A stretch of 64,000 nucleotides of DNA from Closterium sp. Naga37s-1. Taxonomy: Eukaryota; Streptophyta; Zygnematophyceae; Desmidiales; Closteriaceae. Shown one piece after another: positions 9,764 through 19,317 of the stretch. Where the stretch lies: assembly GCA_947471745.1 (NCBI GenBank), contig CANJKZ010000410.1, positions 1,237,501 to 1,301,500 of the forward strand, read 5' to 3'. The notes beneath the pieces were generated by a model, which did not search any database, was not told where the DNA came from, and saw nothing but the letters and a program-made list of their open reading frames with translations. Each line of letters opens with the position of its first letter. Position 1 is the first letter of the stretch. The position numbers and the translations under genes are program-made.

Positions 9764-10497
9764 CCCCCCCGCCCCCCCATCCCATTTTTTGGCTCCACGG
9801 AAGGATTCCTAGAGAACTCGTGCTGTTGTTGTCCCTGTCCCTGGGATTGTTGGAAATGAGCAGGATGGTGGTGGATGTGGTTGTGGGGTTGCCACTGCTG
9901 GTTAGAATTGGATGGATTTTGGTTCCAGTTGCGGTGCTGAGGAGGAGCAGAAGTAATATGCTGAACATTCTCTGTGTTCCTAGAGGAAGTCCGTTGCTGC
10001 TGCTGCTGCTGCTGCACCTGCTGCCCACCCTTCTCCTTTTTCTTGACAAGATCCTCCAGAGCTTCCAACCTCTTGGTCAAATCTGATTTCTTCAGCAATT
10101 CCGCTACGGTAGGTTCCAACTCCATATTCTCAGCAGCTGCCTTCGCATTCAGCTTCCGTTGTGTCTCTTTCTGAGCCACCTCTTGAGCGCTCATGTACGC
10201 CAGGGTCTCTTCCAAGGCAATGCCCTTGAGAGTCTTCGAAAACTGCTGTAGCAATTTCTGCTCCCACATCTCAAAGCTGTCCCCAAAGACATTCGAAGGT
10301 GCTGTCTCTCGGGTTTTCTGCAATTTCTGTCGAAATTCCTCCTGAGCATTGTTAATCTGACCCGTCAGCTTCTGAAGCTCCCTGTCATGCAAAGCGATCA
10401 AAGTCTCGAAACACCGCTTCTTGTATTCTGCTTCCAGCCGCTTAAACTCTTCGTCCCCCTTCAGCTTAATCTCCGCGTCACTACTCTTGTAGGTCAT
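9664..10497 (-). CDS. Penelope-element accessory ORF: coiled coil plus Gln-rich and RGG-like tail
   Basis: 277 residues, no recognised domain. Residues about 10-160 are charged and heptad-like (DEEFKRLEAEYKKR, LEALEDLVKKKEK), predicted coiled coil. A poly-Gln run, a His/Asn/Gln-rich stretch and a C-terminal Gly/Arg tail (GRGRGRGDGGYGRGGGGR) follow, a plausible nucleic-acid-binding end. Its last 100 bases overlap the RT ORF in another frame. I infer an ORF1-like RNA-binding partner of the RT; function is not known. Confidence 0.6.
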   Translation of the reverse strand: MTYKSSDAEIKLKGDEEFKRLEAEYKKRCFETLIALHDRELQKLTGQINNAQEEFRQKLQKTRETAPSNVFGDSFEMWEQKLLQQFSKTLKGIALEETLAYMSAQEVAQKETQRKLNAKAAAENMELEPTVAELLKKSDLTKRLEALEDLVKKKEKGGQQVQQQQQQQRTSSRNTENVQHITSAPPQHRNWNQNPSNSNQQWQPHNHIHHHPAHFQQSQGQGQQQHEFSRNPSVEPKNGMGGRGGWGWGRGRGRGDGGYGRGGGGRAPGRGSPWGRG

Positions 10498-10531
10498 TGG
10501 CTCAGACTTGAAGCTCCTTGGTAACTTCCCC

Positions 10532-11290
10532 TCAGAGAATAACGCACGAAGGCGTTCTACCTTCGTCGTCAGCTTCAGTTGCTTGATGAGTGCTTCGCGG
10601 TACAGCTTGCTGTAGCCCTGAAGTTGCTGAAGGAAAAATGTCTGGTATCTTATCTTCTTCCATAATCAGGTGTGAAGATCCGGAAGAGGATGACCCCGGC
10701 TGTCGCTGTCCATTCAGCAACATATTCACGGTTGCTCCCAGGATTTCCTGCTGCTGCTTAAGCAGTTGCTGCTGGTTAAACACTTGCTGCTGCAAGTCGG
10801 TCCCTCCTACAGCTTGTTCCGCAGCTCGTCCCTGCGCTCCAGCCGCGTTAATAGCAGCTGCGTGTGCTGCCGCATCCGCCGCCGCCTGCGCAGCAGCCGC
10901 TTGCGCAACTCGTTCAGCTTCCATCTTCGCGTCTAAGGCTGCTTCCTCTGCTTGGAGGGCAAGCTCAGTAGAAGGTGAAAACGCAATTTCTTCTTCAGAA
11001 TCCGGAATTACTTCAACACCAGCTGTAGATGCTTCCGTAGTAACTGGTACCAGATCAGAAGAAAGTAGCGTTTTGGGTAAACTATGCTGTCTCACGATCA
11101 AATCGTTATTGAAATCTCGAATTGCTGGTGGTAGAAGAAGCAAAGAGCTTGCTGTAACAAAACCTGGAAGTTGCCGTCCAAGAAGATTTATCTTCTTCGC
11201 AGCGTGTACAGGCAGAGTAGATCGTCGAAGAAGAGTGTCTTCTGGCGATCGCTCCGCGGCAGTACGTTTGACTCCTTGCTCTTCAGTCAT
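10532..11290 (-). CDS. Penelope-element upstream ORF, Ala/Gln-rich coiled coil, C-terminal CVIL
   Basis: 252 residues from ATG at 11290, 34 bp upstream of the second ORF. Contains a TAAERSPED-type basic/acidic start, an Ala-rich helical middle (ERVAQAAAAQAAADAAAH) and a Gln-rich segment (QQQVFNQQQLLKQQQEIL). It ends SCVIL, which fits a CaaX prenylation box. Not recognised in any family. It could be the N-terminal part of the next ORF through an intron or recoding. Confidence 0.5.
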   Translation of the reverse strand: MTEEQGVKRTAAERSPEDTLLRRSTLPVHAAKKINLLGRQLPGFVTASSLLLLPPAIRDFNNDLIVRQHSLPKTLLSSDLVPVTTEASTAGVEVIPDSEEEIAFSPSTELALQAEEAALDAKMEAERVAQAAAAQAAADAAAHAAAINAAGAQGRAAEQAVGGTDLQQQVFNQQQLLKQQQEILGATVNMLLNGQRQPGSSSSGSSHLIMEEDKIPDIFPSATSGLQQAVPRSTHQATEADDEGRTPSCVIL

Positions 11291-11412
11291 GAAACGAAAT
11301 ACCTAACTAATATGCAAAACACAGAAGTATCTATCAGAAATTCGAAATTCGTACCAGAGACAAACTCGGGCTCGGCGAATCCCGGAACGTAGGCAAAATC
11401 GCCAATAGAGAT

Positions 11413-11958
11413 GTTGTTCAAGGGCGGATTCGATCGCAACAAGCCAACTGAGGTCTCTCGTGTCTAGATCTAAATGGATCTAACCAGATTCAACTAGGAG
11501 AGAAGAAAGCGAGTAGAAGAAAGACTTAGTAAGTCAATCGGTAAGACAAAACATCGCCTGGGATGTGCGTGCGTACGCGTTTCGGCAACAAAGCCTTCAT
11601 CAGCGCAGTGCTAGTCTAACTGACTAACTCATCATCCCTTTTCTACTCTGTCTCTCCCTCCCGTCGTCAGCGAACCTAGGGAAATATCCCAAGTCGCGAC
11701 TGAACTACTACTTAGAGAATTGCTACGCCAGCTACCTCTACAGCTATCTATCTAGCTGTCCATGCATGCAGAATACTACCGAGGAGGTTGTTCACCAACT
11801 TTCTGGTGGTACCCATCCTCGTTACAAAATAGAACCACGCTACACCAATTTAGCCCTAACTAACTTGTTACCAATCTTATACGGAAGTCGCCAAGCTGAT
11901 ACAAACCGAGGTTGATGTAGTCCATTTTGTTTGAGATTAGTTTTGAGAATTCTCAAAA
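11413..11958 (-). repeat. pLTR, 5' copy
   Basis: Direct repeat of 7402-7947. The right edge runs into a perfect 50-bp palindrome (11925-11974, centre GAATTC) absent from the left copy, so the terminal 25 bases are inverted at the element's 5' end. Confidence 0.9.
11570..11607 (-). ncRNA. Hammerhead ribozyme-like motif in pLTR (copy 2)
   Basis: Same core as at 7559-7596, offset 4011 and unchanged: CTGATGA, 3-bp stem II, GAAA, palindromic CGCG. The presence of one motif per pLTR is the known arrangement in the family. Confidence 0.7.
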
Positions 11959-12009
11959 CTAATCTCAAACAAAACGGAGTGTGTGTACGGCATCTGGTTA
12001 CATGGTTCT

Positions 12010-12509
12010 CAATCAATGCTATGCTAGCTGCTGAGCTTGCTACAGCGGAAGTAGAGTTGGTCGGAGTCAACGCTGCTGTTCTCTATTTGTGCATTTGTGC
12101 TCGGAAATCATGCCAAACAAGTGCTAGTGTTTCTGATCTAGCGTCCATGCACTCTTTCTATGGTAATGGTATGGTTGTATTGTAGTGCGAAGCTGCAGTG
12201 GAGAGGGTACCCATGAACCCATGGAAAGCCATTTTGACCGGTCAACTGGAAAGCCTAAACAAGCGGTTTTGCATTTCTACAATGGCAGCAGCTAATGCAG
12301 CTGCTATCCTGTAACAGCAGCAGCACTTTCTAGCTCCTGCTGTTTGTAATTCTGTGCTGTCCCTGGAGCAGCTGCTAAGGGAAGGGAGTGTGAGAAAGAC
12401 GGATGGTTGGTTGTTTGGCAGTGGTGCCCCCATCACCCGGAAAAGGCATCAGTGAAGGACACGCCATTGACTAGAAAAGGCATTTGAACAGCCTCTCCCA
12501 ACCCAGCAC
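12010..12509. other. Intergenic stretch with an exon echo
   Basis: No gene recognised in 12010-12430. Positions 12433-12500 are a degraded copy of the last SMP-30 exon (13104-13180, minus strand): the order TCACCCGGAAAAGGCATCAG ... GGCATTTGAACAG is shared. Confidence 0.7.
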
Positions 12510-13067
12510 TACCGTATTCTCCCGGACATAACACCCTAGGGTAGATCTAAAAATACAGGGAAAAAAAGGGGGGTGTCTTCTCATAGGAAAAAGCTACATA
12601 ATACCCGGGTGCATATAGATGGTATATTTTAGTGTTAGTTTTTTTTTTATTAGAGAAGCTGAGTGTTTCCATGGGCTTTTAAACATCACAAAGGCGCGAA
12701 TGCCAGTTTTCGACGCGAACGTCATCAACCCCTCGAAAATGTCATTTTGCACCCCCTGGCCACATGCAGCGGAAGATTCGCCAGCACGTGGCGACAGCGA
12801 AATAGTGGGCGGGGGGGAATCTCAGCAGATTTGATGTGAAAGAACCGAGAAATTTCATCGAGCGAGGGATTTTCGCGATATACTTCCGTATTTGCACCTA
12901 CTCGTTAACAGCTATAATATAGAATGTGTAAGGAAAGGGGGGTGTTATAAAAAATCATCCAAAAAGGGGGGTATAGTGAAATCGAGGTCGCCTATAGCAC
13001 CCACCCCGCACAAGCTACCCGGGGGTGCTCTATCATGGGGGGGTGTTTTGTCCGGGAGAATACGGTA
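12510..13067. mobile_element. Non-autonomous TIR element (MITE-like), 558 bp
   Basis: Ends are inverted repeats TACCGTATTCTCCCGGACA at 12510-12528 and its complement at 13049-13067; similarity extends to AACACCC. It contains several GGGGGGTGT/ACACCCCCC pairs and no ORF. It lies between the last SMP-30 exon and that exon's downstream echo. Superfamily not assigned; no clear target duplication. Confidence 0.75.
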
Positions 13068-13103
13068 GCAGATATGCATGCGATTTCTGTGACTCCGCAA
13101 TAG

Positions 13104-15583
13104 TCACCCGGAAAAGGCATCAGCAAAGGACAGGCCCTTGACTCCCGGCACATGGCATTTGAACAGACCCCCCGCATTGACAGATGGGCTTGCTCCTGCG
13201 TTATAATTGCATGGGTGGGAAAGGCAGGGAGGGGAGGGGAGTGGGGGGAAAAAGGGAGAGTGGGGAGGTAAAGGGAGGGATTGTTTGTGAGAGGGTAGGT
13301 ACGATGGAGACAGGTGGGTGTGACGGGAAGATAGATAAGTATCAGGGAAAGCATTTGGAGGAGAGAAGAAATACATGTGCGTGTACGGGGGAGCACAGGG
13401 GGAGACGGCCACAGAGAATGGTCGGAAGAGCAGCACCTTAGTGAATAGGCTGGGATCATGGTCACGGGGATGGATCATGGTCACGGGGATGGATCATGGT
13501 CACGGGGATGGATCATGGTCACGGGGATGGATCATGGTCACGGGATGGATCATGGTCACGGGGATGGATCATGGTCACGGGATGGATCATGGTCACGGGG
13601 ATGGATCATGGTCACAGGGATGGATCATGGTCACGGGGATGAATCGTGGTCACGGGGATGGATCATGGTCACGGGGATGGATCATGGTCACGGGGATGGA
13701 TCATGGTCACGGGATGAATCATGGTCACGGGGATGGATCATGGTCACGGGATGGATCATGGTCACGGGGATGGATCATGGTCACAGGGATGGATCATGGT
13801 CACGGGGATGAATCATGGTCACGGGGATGGATCATGGTCACGGGGATGGATCATGGTCACGGGGATGGATCATGGTCACGGGGATGGATCATGGTCACGG
13901 GGATGGTTCACACGGGGCATAGGTTGCAGGAGAATGGTTTGCACATACCTGTCTCTTCCCGTGTGGTCACATAGAGCTCTGAAAGGTCCTTGCCTGCAGT
14001 ACAAGAGGCAACAGGAGTCAAGAGAAGGACAAGAGGAAAGGGAGGCCAAAGAGGCACGGCTTAAACACAAAGGCAGGGCAGGAACTATCGCAGGAAATAC
14101 ACACACTCCCACCCACACACACACACACAACCCACACCCACACGCACACCCACGTACCTCCAAAGGCGCAGGACGTGGGGCGGACGACAGGAAGAGCCAC
14201 CCGGGAGACCTCTTTCCCTGTTTCTAGATCCACCTGTCGCACACTGCCACTCTCCCCCACCACCACCCACAGCTACTAACACTCCCACCCACCCACACAG
14301 GCACACACCCACCCACAGAACCCACACCCACGTACCTCCAAAGGCGCAGGACGTGGGGCGGACGACAGGAAGGGCCACCCGGGAGACCTCCTTGCCTGTC
14401 TCTGGGTCCACCTGGCGCACGCTGCCGCTCTCCCCCACCACCACCCACAGCTGCCCCCGTGCATCTATTGCCATTCCATCAGGCACTCCTGTAAAGGGGA
14501 CAGAGGAGGGGAAGAGGGAGGAGGGGAGAAGGGGAGGAGGAGAGGAGGGGAGGAGGGGAGGGGGGAGTGGGAGTGGGAGCGGGAGGGGGAGGGGGTCATC
14601 GTATGGGGGTTTTCTAAAACAGAGGACCCACCTGTCGCATCGCTCTACACCTCCTCCCCCCCCGCGCCCCCCCCCCTCCCTCTCTCCCCCCCCCTCTCCC
14701 CCCCCCCCATCCTGCATCAAATGAAAGTGTTTCTACCCTCTCCTCACAAAAATACAAATAAAAAAATCAAATCGCTTATGAGTTGACTCAAACACCGCCC
14801 CGTGCCCATACTCCTCCCTTCACACCCCCTTTCCCCTTCCCTTGCCCCAACTACTCTCTCACCGCACACACATCCCCCCGTACCCCACCCCACCGCATTC
14901 CACCGACCTGGTTCGTCCTGGCCGAATGTGACTACTGTGCGACGGTTGCTGATGCCTGCTGTGGCTGCGTCAAAGTCAAAACAGTCAACTGTCTGGTAAA
15001 GGGGCGTATGGGTGGGAAAGACATGGGCGGAGGGGACATGGGATGGGCGGTTTAGGGTATACACGTTACATAGTAGACATGGGGGGATATGAGTTGCTGA
15101 TGGCTGCTAGGACTGATGGCGTCAAAAGAGCCCACTTTCTGGTTGGGGGGTGTGGGGGGGGGTGGGGTGGGGTGCATGCATAGAAGGAATATGGGTGGAC
15201 GACGCATAGCACCCGAGTATGCATACCAGTGAAACCACACCCCACGCCCCACACCCCACACAAGCAATGGACGGCATAGCCCACCCAAAGAGCAGAGTCG
15301 ATGAAAGAGGCGCATGCCATCCGCAGACCACGCCAGCCCGTGACTTTTGAGTCGACTCAAACGCCATCCACAGACCATGCCAGCCCGTTGGACAGACAGC
15401 TGCGTGCCATCCACCTTCACCTCCACTGCCCACCTCATACTCGTTTGCCCCAGACAAGGCAGCACAGTGCATGTGTAACTTACCCTGAGAGCGGAGTCAA
15501 TGAAGAAGAGGCGTGCACCGTCTGCAGACCACGCGAGCCCGTTGGACAGCTGCGTTCCCTCCACCTTCACCTCCAGTGCAGGC

Positions 15584-15621
<38 letters not shown>

Positions 15622-16864
15622 GGCGGTGGCGGTGGAAGCAGCAGCAGCAGCAGGGGAGACGCAGAAGAGGCTGCCTTTGGGAGCAGGGTCGCGCCATGAG
15701 GCGTGCATGGTGCCCGCCCAGAAGCGACCAGCCGGGTCGCACTTGCCGTCGTTGAAACTGACAAGAGGTGTGGAACAGAGGGGGAGCGGAGGGGTGGGGG
15801 AGGGAGGGGCGGGAAGTAGGAAAGGGGGGAAGTAGTGGAGAAATTTTTTTTTTTTTGGAATCGTTGTGCCCTGTTAGACGAAGGAAGTCTAAAAGGGGAT
15901 GCAAGAGGGAAACAGATTCGGCATGGCTGAACTACTATTAGCAGATTCAGCATGGCTGAACTACTATTAGCAGATTCAGCATGGCTGAACTACTACTAGC
16001 AGATTCAGCATGGCTGAACTACTACTAGCAGATTCAGCATGGCTGAACTACTACTAGCAGATTCAGCATGGCTGAACTACTACTAGCTGACTGACTTCAT
16101 GTTGCATTCTAGGAACAAGGCTCGAACGACGAGTAGCGTCAACCGAACTGCATGAGTACGCCTCAAAGGCAACATCAAGGTTGTTTTTTTGCTAACTGAC
16201 CGTATTTTAGGCCCTGTGTACTGGGCAGGCAGGTGGAGGAGTGTGTCTGTCACCTGCCCCTCACTCGTGTCCACTGCTACTATGCAGTCCTGCAGGCACA
16301 TGGATGCATATGCATGCGCACGCATGCACGTACACATATGCATGCACACACATCCATGCACACACATGCACACACGCACATGCACGTACGCACGGAGAAC
16401 CACCAAGATATCAGAGAGGGTAATCGAGGAAGTCGTTCAGAAAGAAAGAAAAAGAAGAAGAAAAAAGAGAATCTGTCAATGAAACAAACGACTCGTCACC
16501 CCTTCCGCCACTCTACCCCGCCTCCTCTTCTTTGCTCCCGTCTTTCCATATTTATCCCACCCAGTCCGGTAATCCAAGTCAGTCCAGTCATCCAAGTCAA
16601 CCAAGTCAACTAGTACATAAAAGTTCGACCCCGTATTCTCACTTCCATCGCCGCGATAAGGCCTCCCGACGCGCGCGGTGCGACGCATCCCACGAGCTGC
16701 GGCGTCGCAATGGCCTCTTCGCGAATCGCGCGGTTCGCCACGCTGTCGTAGCCCAGGATCTTGCGACCGTTGATGTCGACGAACCAGACGTCGCCACGTG
16801 CATTGCATACGGGCGACTCGCCTAGCACTGCGCGACAATCGAGAGCCAGCGACACAGACGCCAT
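13104..16864 (-). CDS. SMP-30/gluconolactonase (regucalcin-like) protein
   Basis: Seven exons, in transcript order 16864-16643, 16289-16201, 15757-15484, 14992-14908, 14488-14336, 13993-13949, 13195-13104 (stop TGA); phases agree and give 319 residues, the usual size. Six-bladed propeller metal enzyme of the sugar-lactonase family. Seen: GESP (metal Glu), FNDGKCDPAGRFWAGT, SNGLAWSADG (metal Asn), FDFDAATAGISNRRTV, PDGMAIDARGQLWV (metal Asp), DPETGKEV, TSCAFGGKDLSELYVTT and GLFKCHVPGVKGL near the C-terminus. Exon 3 adds a poly-Ala insert from a GCT/GCC repeat. The ATG at 16864 in AACAATGGCG is preferred over the in-frame ATG at 16894. Cofactor and substrate cannot be read from sequence. Introns carry copies of exon edges. 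Confidence 0.9.
13455..13910. repeat. Minisatellite of GGATCATGGTCACGGGGAT units in SMP-30 intron 6
   Basis: About 23 tandem units of 18-20 bp, differing by an occasional G loss or an A/G change. All three plus frames stay open through it, giving spurious ORFs. It lies between exons 6 and 7. Confidence 0.95.
14149..14276 (-). repeat. Echo of SMP-30 exon 5 3' part with donor
   Basis: 128 bp closely matching 14330-14457 (roughly a dozen differences), covering GESGSVRQVD...TSCAFGG codons and the GTACGT donor, but lacking the exon's first about 30 bases and its acceptor. Distance 181 bp, in the downstream intron. Confidence 0.92.
15085..15135 (-). repeat. Echo of SMP-30 exon 4 5' edge with acceptor
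   Basis: Minus-strand CCAGAAAGTGGGCTCTTTTG followed by GCCATCAGCAAC parallels the true start CCAGACAGTTGACTGTTTTG of exon 4 (14992), 127 bp upstream of it in the transcript. The middle is degraded. Confidence 0.7.
15280..15410 (-). repeat. Echoes of SMP-30 exon 3 3' part
   Basis: Minus-strand translation gives EVKVDGTQLS and then GLAWSADGMRLF, two partial, reshuffled copies of the end of exon 3 (EVKVEGTQLSNGLAWSADGARLFFIDSALR). They lie about 100-200 bp downstream of the exon in the intron. Confidence 0.8.
15586..15660 (-). repeat. Coding CAG/GCT microsatellite in SMP-30 exon 3
   Basis: Eleven CAG units on the plus strand plus interrupted repeats encode poly-Ala ([18 protein letters not shown]) between KGSLF and PALEVKVEG, an insertion relative to regucalcin. 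Confidence 0.85.
15913..16087. repeat. 29-bp tandem repeat, six units, in SMP-30 intron 2
   Basis: Unit CAGATTCAGCATGGCTGAAC plus TACTACTAG repeated six times with only first-unit and T/C changes. Confidence 0.95.
16300..16395. repeat. Alternating purine-pyrimidine tract before an SMP-30 acceptor
   Basis: CATGCATATGCATGCGCACGCATGCACG-type sequence immediately upstream (in transcript sense) of the exon 2 acceptor at 16290. Similar in kind and position to the NUP62 tract at 4162-4510. Confidence 0.8.
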
Positions 16865-17099
16865 TGTTTCAGCTGGAAATGCAGGAATCAGCACACAGAA
16901 CAGCCCAACAAATGTTCAAGAGCCGAAGATCAACATAGACTCACCGTACCGAACCTCCGCTAGTTCACTCTGCAAACCAGACTACCACTGCCACCCCAAC
17001 CCTGCCCAACCTTCGCTGCAATCGAACCTGTTCTGCATCAACAAGGCCCAGTTCAGCTGGCGTAACAAAGGCATTCATATCAGGCTCGGGGACTGGCTA

Positions 17100-18201
17100 C
17101 AGTGAAACGATAAGCGAGAAGTTGGTTATCAAGGTTCGAGATAGGCGGTTTTATGTCGAACCTGAGAGCTTTGAAATGCCTGCCGAACAGCCTTTTTAAC
17201 GCCTGCGTTTTTCGCCATACGATGATTCCAGGAAACCGGTTCCCCTGGCAAAGTGGCGCACCACTGATCCGCTGCATGGTGCTCGGCCGAGAGCTTACAT
17301 CAGCGGGGGGGTCAGTGATCCGACCAATGATATGCGACTGTTCGAACATGCCAGCCAATCAGATGATTTTTCGAGGGTGCCATTTGTCTTCGATCTGACT
17401 TCCTCGAGCTTTACACCCCTTATGCGCCATCGGGTTTAACCCCCACAATGCCAGCCGAACTGGGCAATCCGTTTTTTCGAAGGTGCACTGCATGCGCCGC
17501 CTGACTTCGAGGATTTTTCGAGCTGGCATTTTTTTGAGGCTGGGCCCAGTTCGGCAGGCATTATGGCCATTATGGCCATTTTGGGCATTTTTAACGGGCC
17601 CCCAAAAAATGGCCCCTCGAAACAGCTGCGAAGTCAGACTGTAGCTGCAGTTTAACTTCGGAAGAATGGGCCCGACTGTTCGGTTGGCATTAAATGGGCC
17701 TGGATTAACGGCATCAACCGAAAATGACACTTCGCAGAAGCTCGCATGTAGCTGCGCTGATGGAGCTCAGAATCACTGTACTGGCAGCACGGGCAGCCAT
17801 GCAAACCAGTGGTGGACGTCGAAAAAATTTGGGCAAGAGAATCTGTGCGTTCGATGTGTTAGTGAAGGTGTGTTGGTGATGTGCGATTTCCCAGCGGGCA
17901 AAATGAGGGGCATGAAAGACCGGGATTTGTTTTTGTCAGGGCAATGTGTGATTGCCCCGAATCACTGATACCCCGTGTGGGGGGGGGTCTCGAGGCAGTA
18001 TGGTGCGGCGTATCAGAAAATGGACCATTTGCCTGGGAAATAGGGTTCGAGGAAGATTCCTCTGGTAGAAAATGCCAGCGTCAAAGGGGGTGTTCGGCTG
18101 GCATTCCATTATTGTCTGGTTCGGCAATGATCCGCTTATATCGAGCCTAGATAACCTTTCACGCGCTTATCAAAGAAGGTTCCAGGGTGGTCGGTTTACT
18201 G
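17100..18201. mobile_element. pogo/Tc1-mariner-like non-autonomous TIR element, 1.1 kb
   Basis: Begins CAGTGAAAC and ends GGTTTACTG, flanked by TA at 17098-17099 and 18202-18203 as expected for the superfamily. Subterminal ...GATAAGCG...GGTTATC... motifs recur in inverse order at the right end. The interior has repeated inverted AATGCCAGCCGAAC/TTCGGCTGGCATT words and no transposase ORF. The short region 18204-18292 shares the same words. Confidence 0.65.
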
Positions 18202-18354
18202 TAGTCTTTTTTTAATGCCTGCCGAACAGGGCCCTGGTTAAAATTGCTCTAACAACCATGACGCCAGCCGAACTCAGCCCTAGGTTGTACCGTGTTACGG
18301 GGTACTTTACTGTTCAAGGGTATTTTACCCTAAACAGTCTCCCAACCATACGGA

Positions 18355-18612
18355 GTGTTGCAATTGCCGGCGCACTGCGTCGGCTCGGGACGTTTCGAAG
18401 GCTCCACGGAGGCGGGAGGCCAAACACGGACACTGATTCGGGAAATAAAAGTTTCAAGATAGTGATTCAAATAGTTATTTGATAAAGTTATACTAAGACA
18501 TATATTTTTTCGCGCGTTTATTGGACAAGTTTTACGGCCTCTTACGTTCCTAGAGCCTTCTTGAACTTGTGCCACAAGCCGAGCTGATCCAGTGCACCGC
18601 AAATTGCAACAC
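18355..18612. mobile_element. MITE, 258 bp, in the Gypsy left LTR
   Basis: Terminal inverted repeats GTGTTGCAATTGCCGGCGCA (18355) and, reversed, GTGTTGCAATTTGCGGTGCA (ending 18612). The segment is absent from the right LTR at the matching place (near 32235). Interior AT-rich, no ORF. Superfamily not assigned. Confidence 0.8.
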
Positions 18613-19317
18613 GCCGTTATCTTCATCCAACTCATCCAAGATTTCATAGTGTTACATGGCACTCTAGCTTTCTTGCCTTCTACTTTCTAGTCCCACGAAG
18701 TTCTTTCCAACAATCGCTCTTGCATGCTACTTAAGCCTTGCTTGTATTCCCTCATATCAACCAATTCTCATTCTTCAATTACTTAGTAACTTCTTCGCCT
18801 ACTTCGCCAATTGTTCTTGTGAAAGAATGAGGAATGAAGAAGAGAGGAGTGATTGCACTAGCAGCAGTTGGCATACATATAGGAAACCCTAATTGGGTTG
18901 TACTCGCTATAGAGTACCCCACTGCAGGCTAGATAATTATAACATTCTGACACACCCCCATAGCCAAAGTGGGGTGTAATCTGTGAATCAAGAAAACAGG
19001 AATGAAATGACTAAGTGAAAGTTGGGTACAAAAGGCAAACCCTAGGCAACTGTACCCCATATGTGCTACCCCACTATAGCCTACAGTAGCTATGTCATAT
19101 AACTCTGACACACCCCCATAGGCAAAGTGGGGGAGAACAAGGGGTCACAAGACCAGTCAAGCAAAGCAAAGCAAGCTCAGGGTGGATCACAAAGTCACCA
19201 CACATTCCGAGCACAAGTTCAAGGCCACAAGGCCAGTTCACATGCAGGATTACATATATATATAAGGCTAGACAAGCAAGAGCAGGAGTATATATATATG
19301 CAACAGTACAAACAAGG

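Larger units (their letters stand above)
7402..11980 (-). mobile_element. Penelope-like retroelement with direct terminal repeats (pLTRs)
   Basis: A non-LTR-class retroelement on the minus strand. The 546-bp direct repeats 7402-7947 and 11413-11958 differ at only a few positions and the second includes the codons of the reverse transcriptase C-terminus, the tandem partial-copy layout typical of the family. A 29-bp target duplication (7373-7401 and 11981-12009, beginning GTGTGTACGG) brackets it. No GIY-YIG endonuclease is seen after the RT, so it belongs with endonuclease-lacking types (Athena/Coprina-like) or uses another nuclease. Three ORFs lie between the repeats. It sits just 3' of NUP62. 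Confidence 0.9.

Noticed and set aside
7402-11980. Ordinary LTR retrotransposon or DIRS element
   Set aside because: The RT has Penelope motifs, there is no protease, integrase or tyrosine recombinase, and one repeat includes RT codons.
12510-13067. CACTA-type transposon
   Set aside because: The left edge reads CACTACCG, but the right edge does not end TAGTG, and the inverted repeat starts at TACCGTATT.
13375-14000. Regular repeats resembling a CRISPR array or a WIMVTGMDHGHG repeat protein
   Set aside because: Units are directly tandem with no unique spacers, lie in a eukaryotic intron and are open in multiple frames: a minisatellite.
16865-16894. Upstream in-frame ATG for the SMP-30 protein
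   Set aside because: Adds only ten residues; the ATG at 16864 has the better AACAATGGC context and fits the family start.
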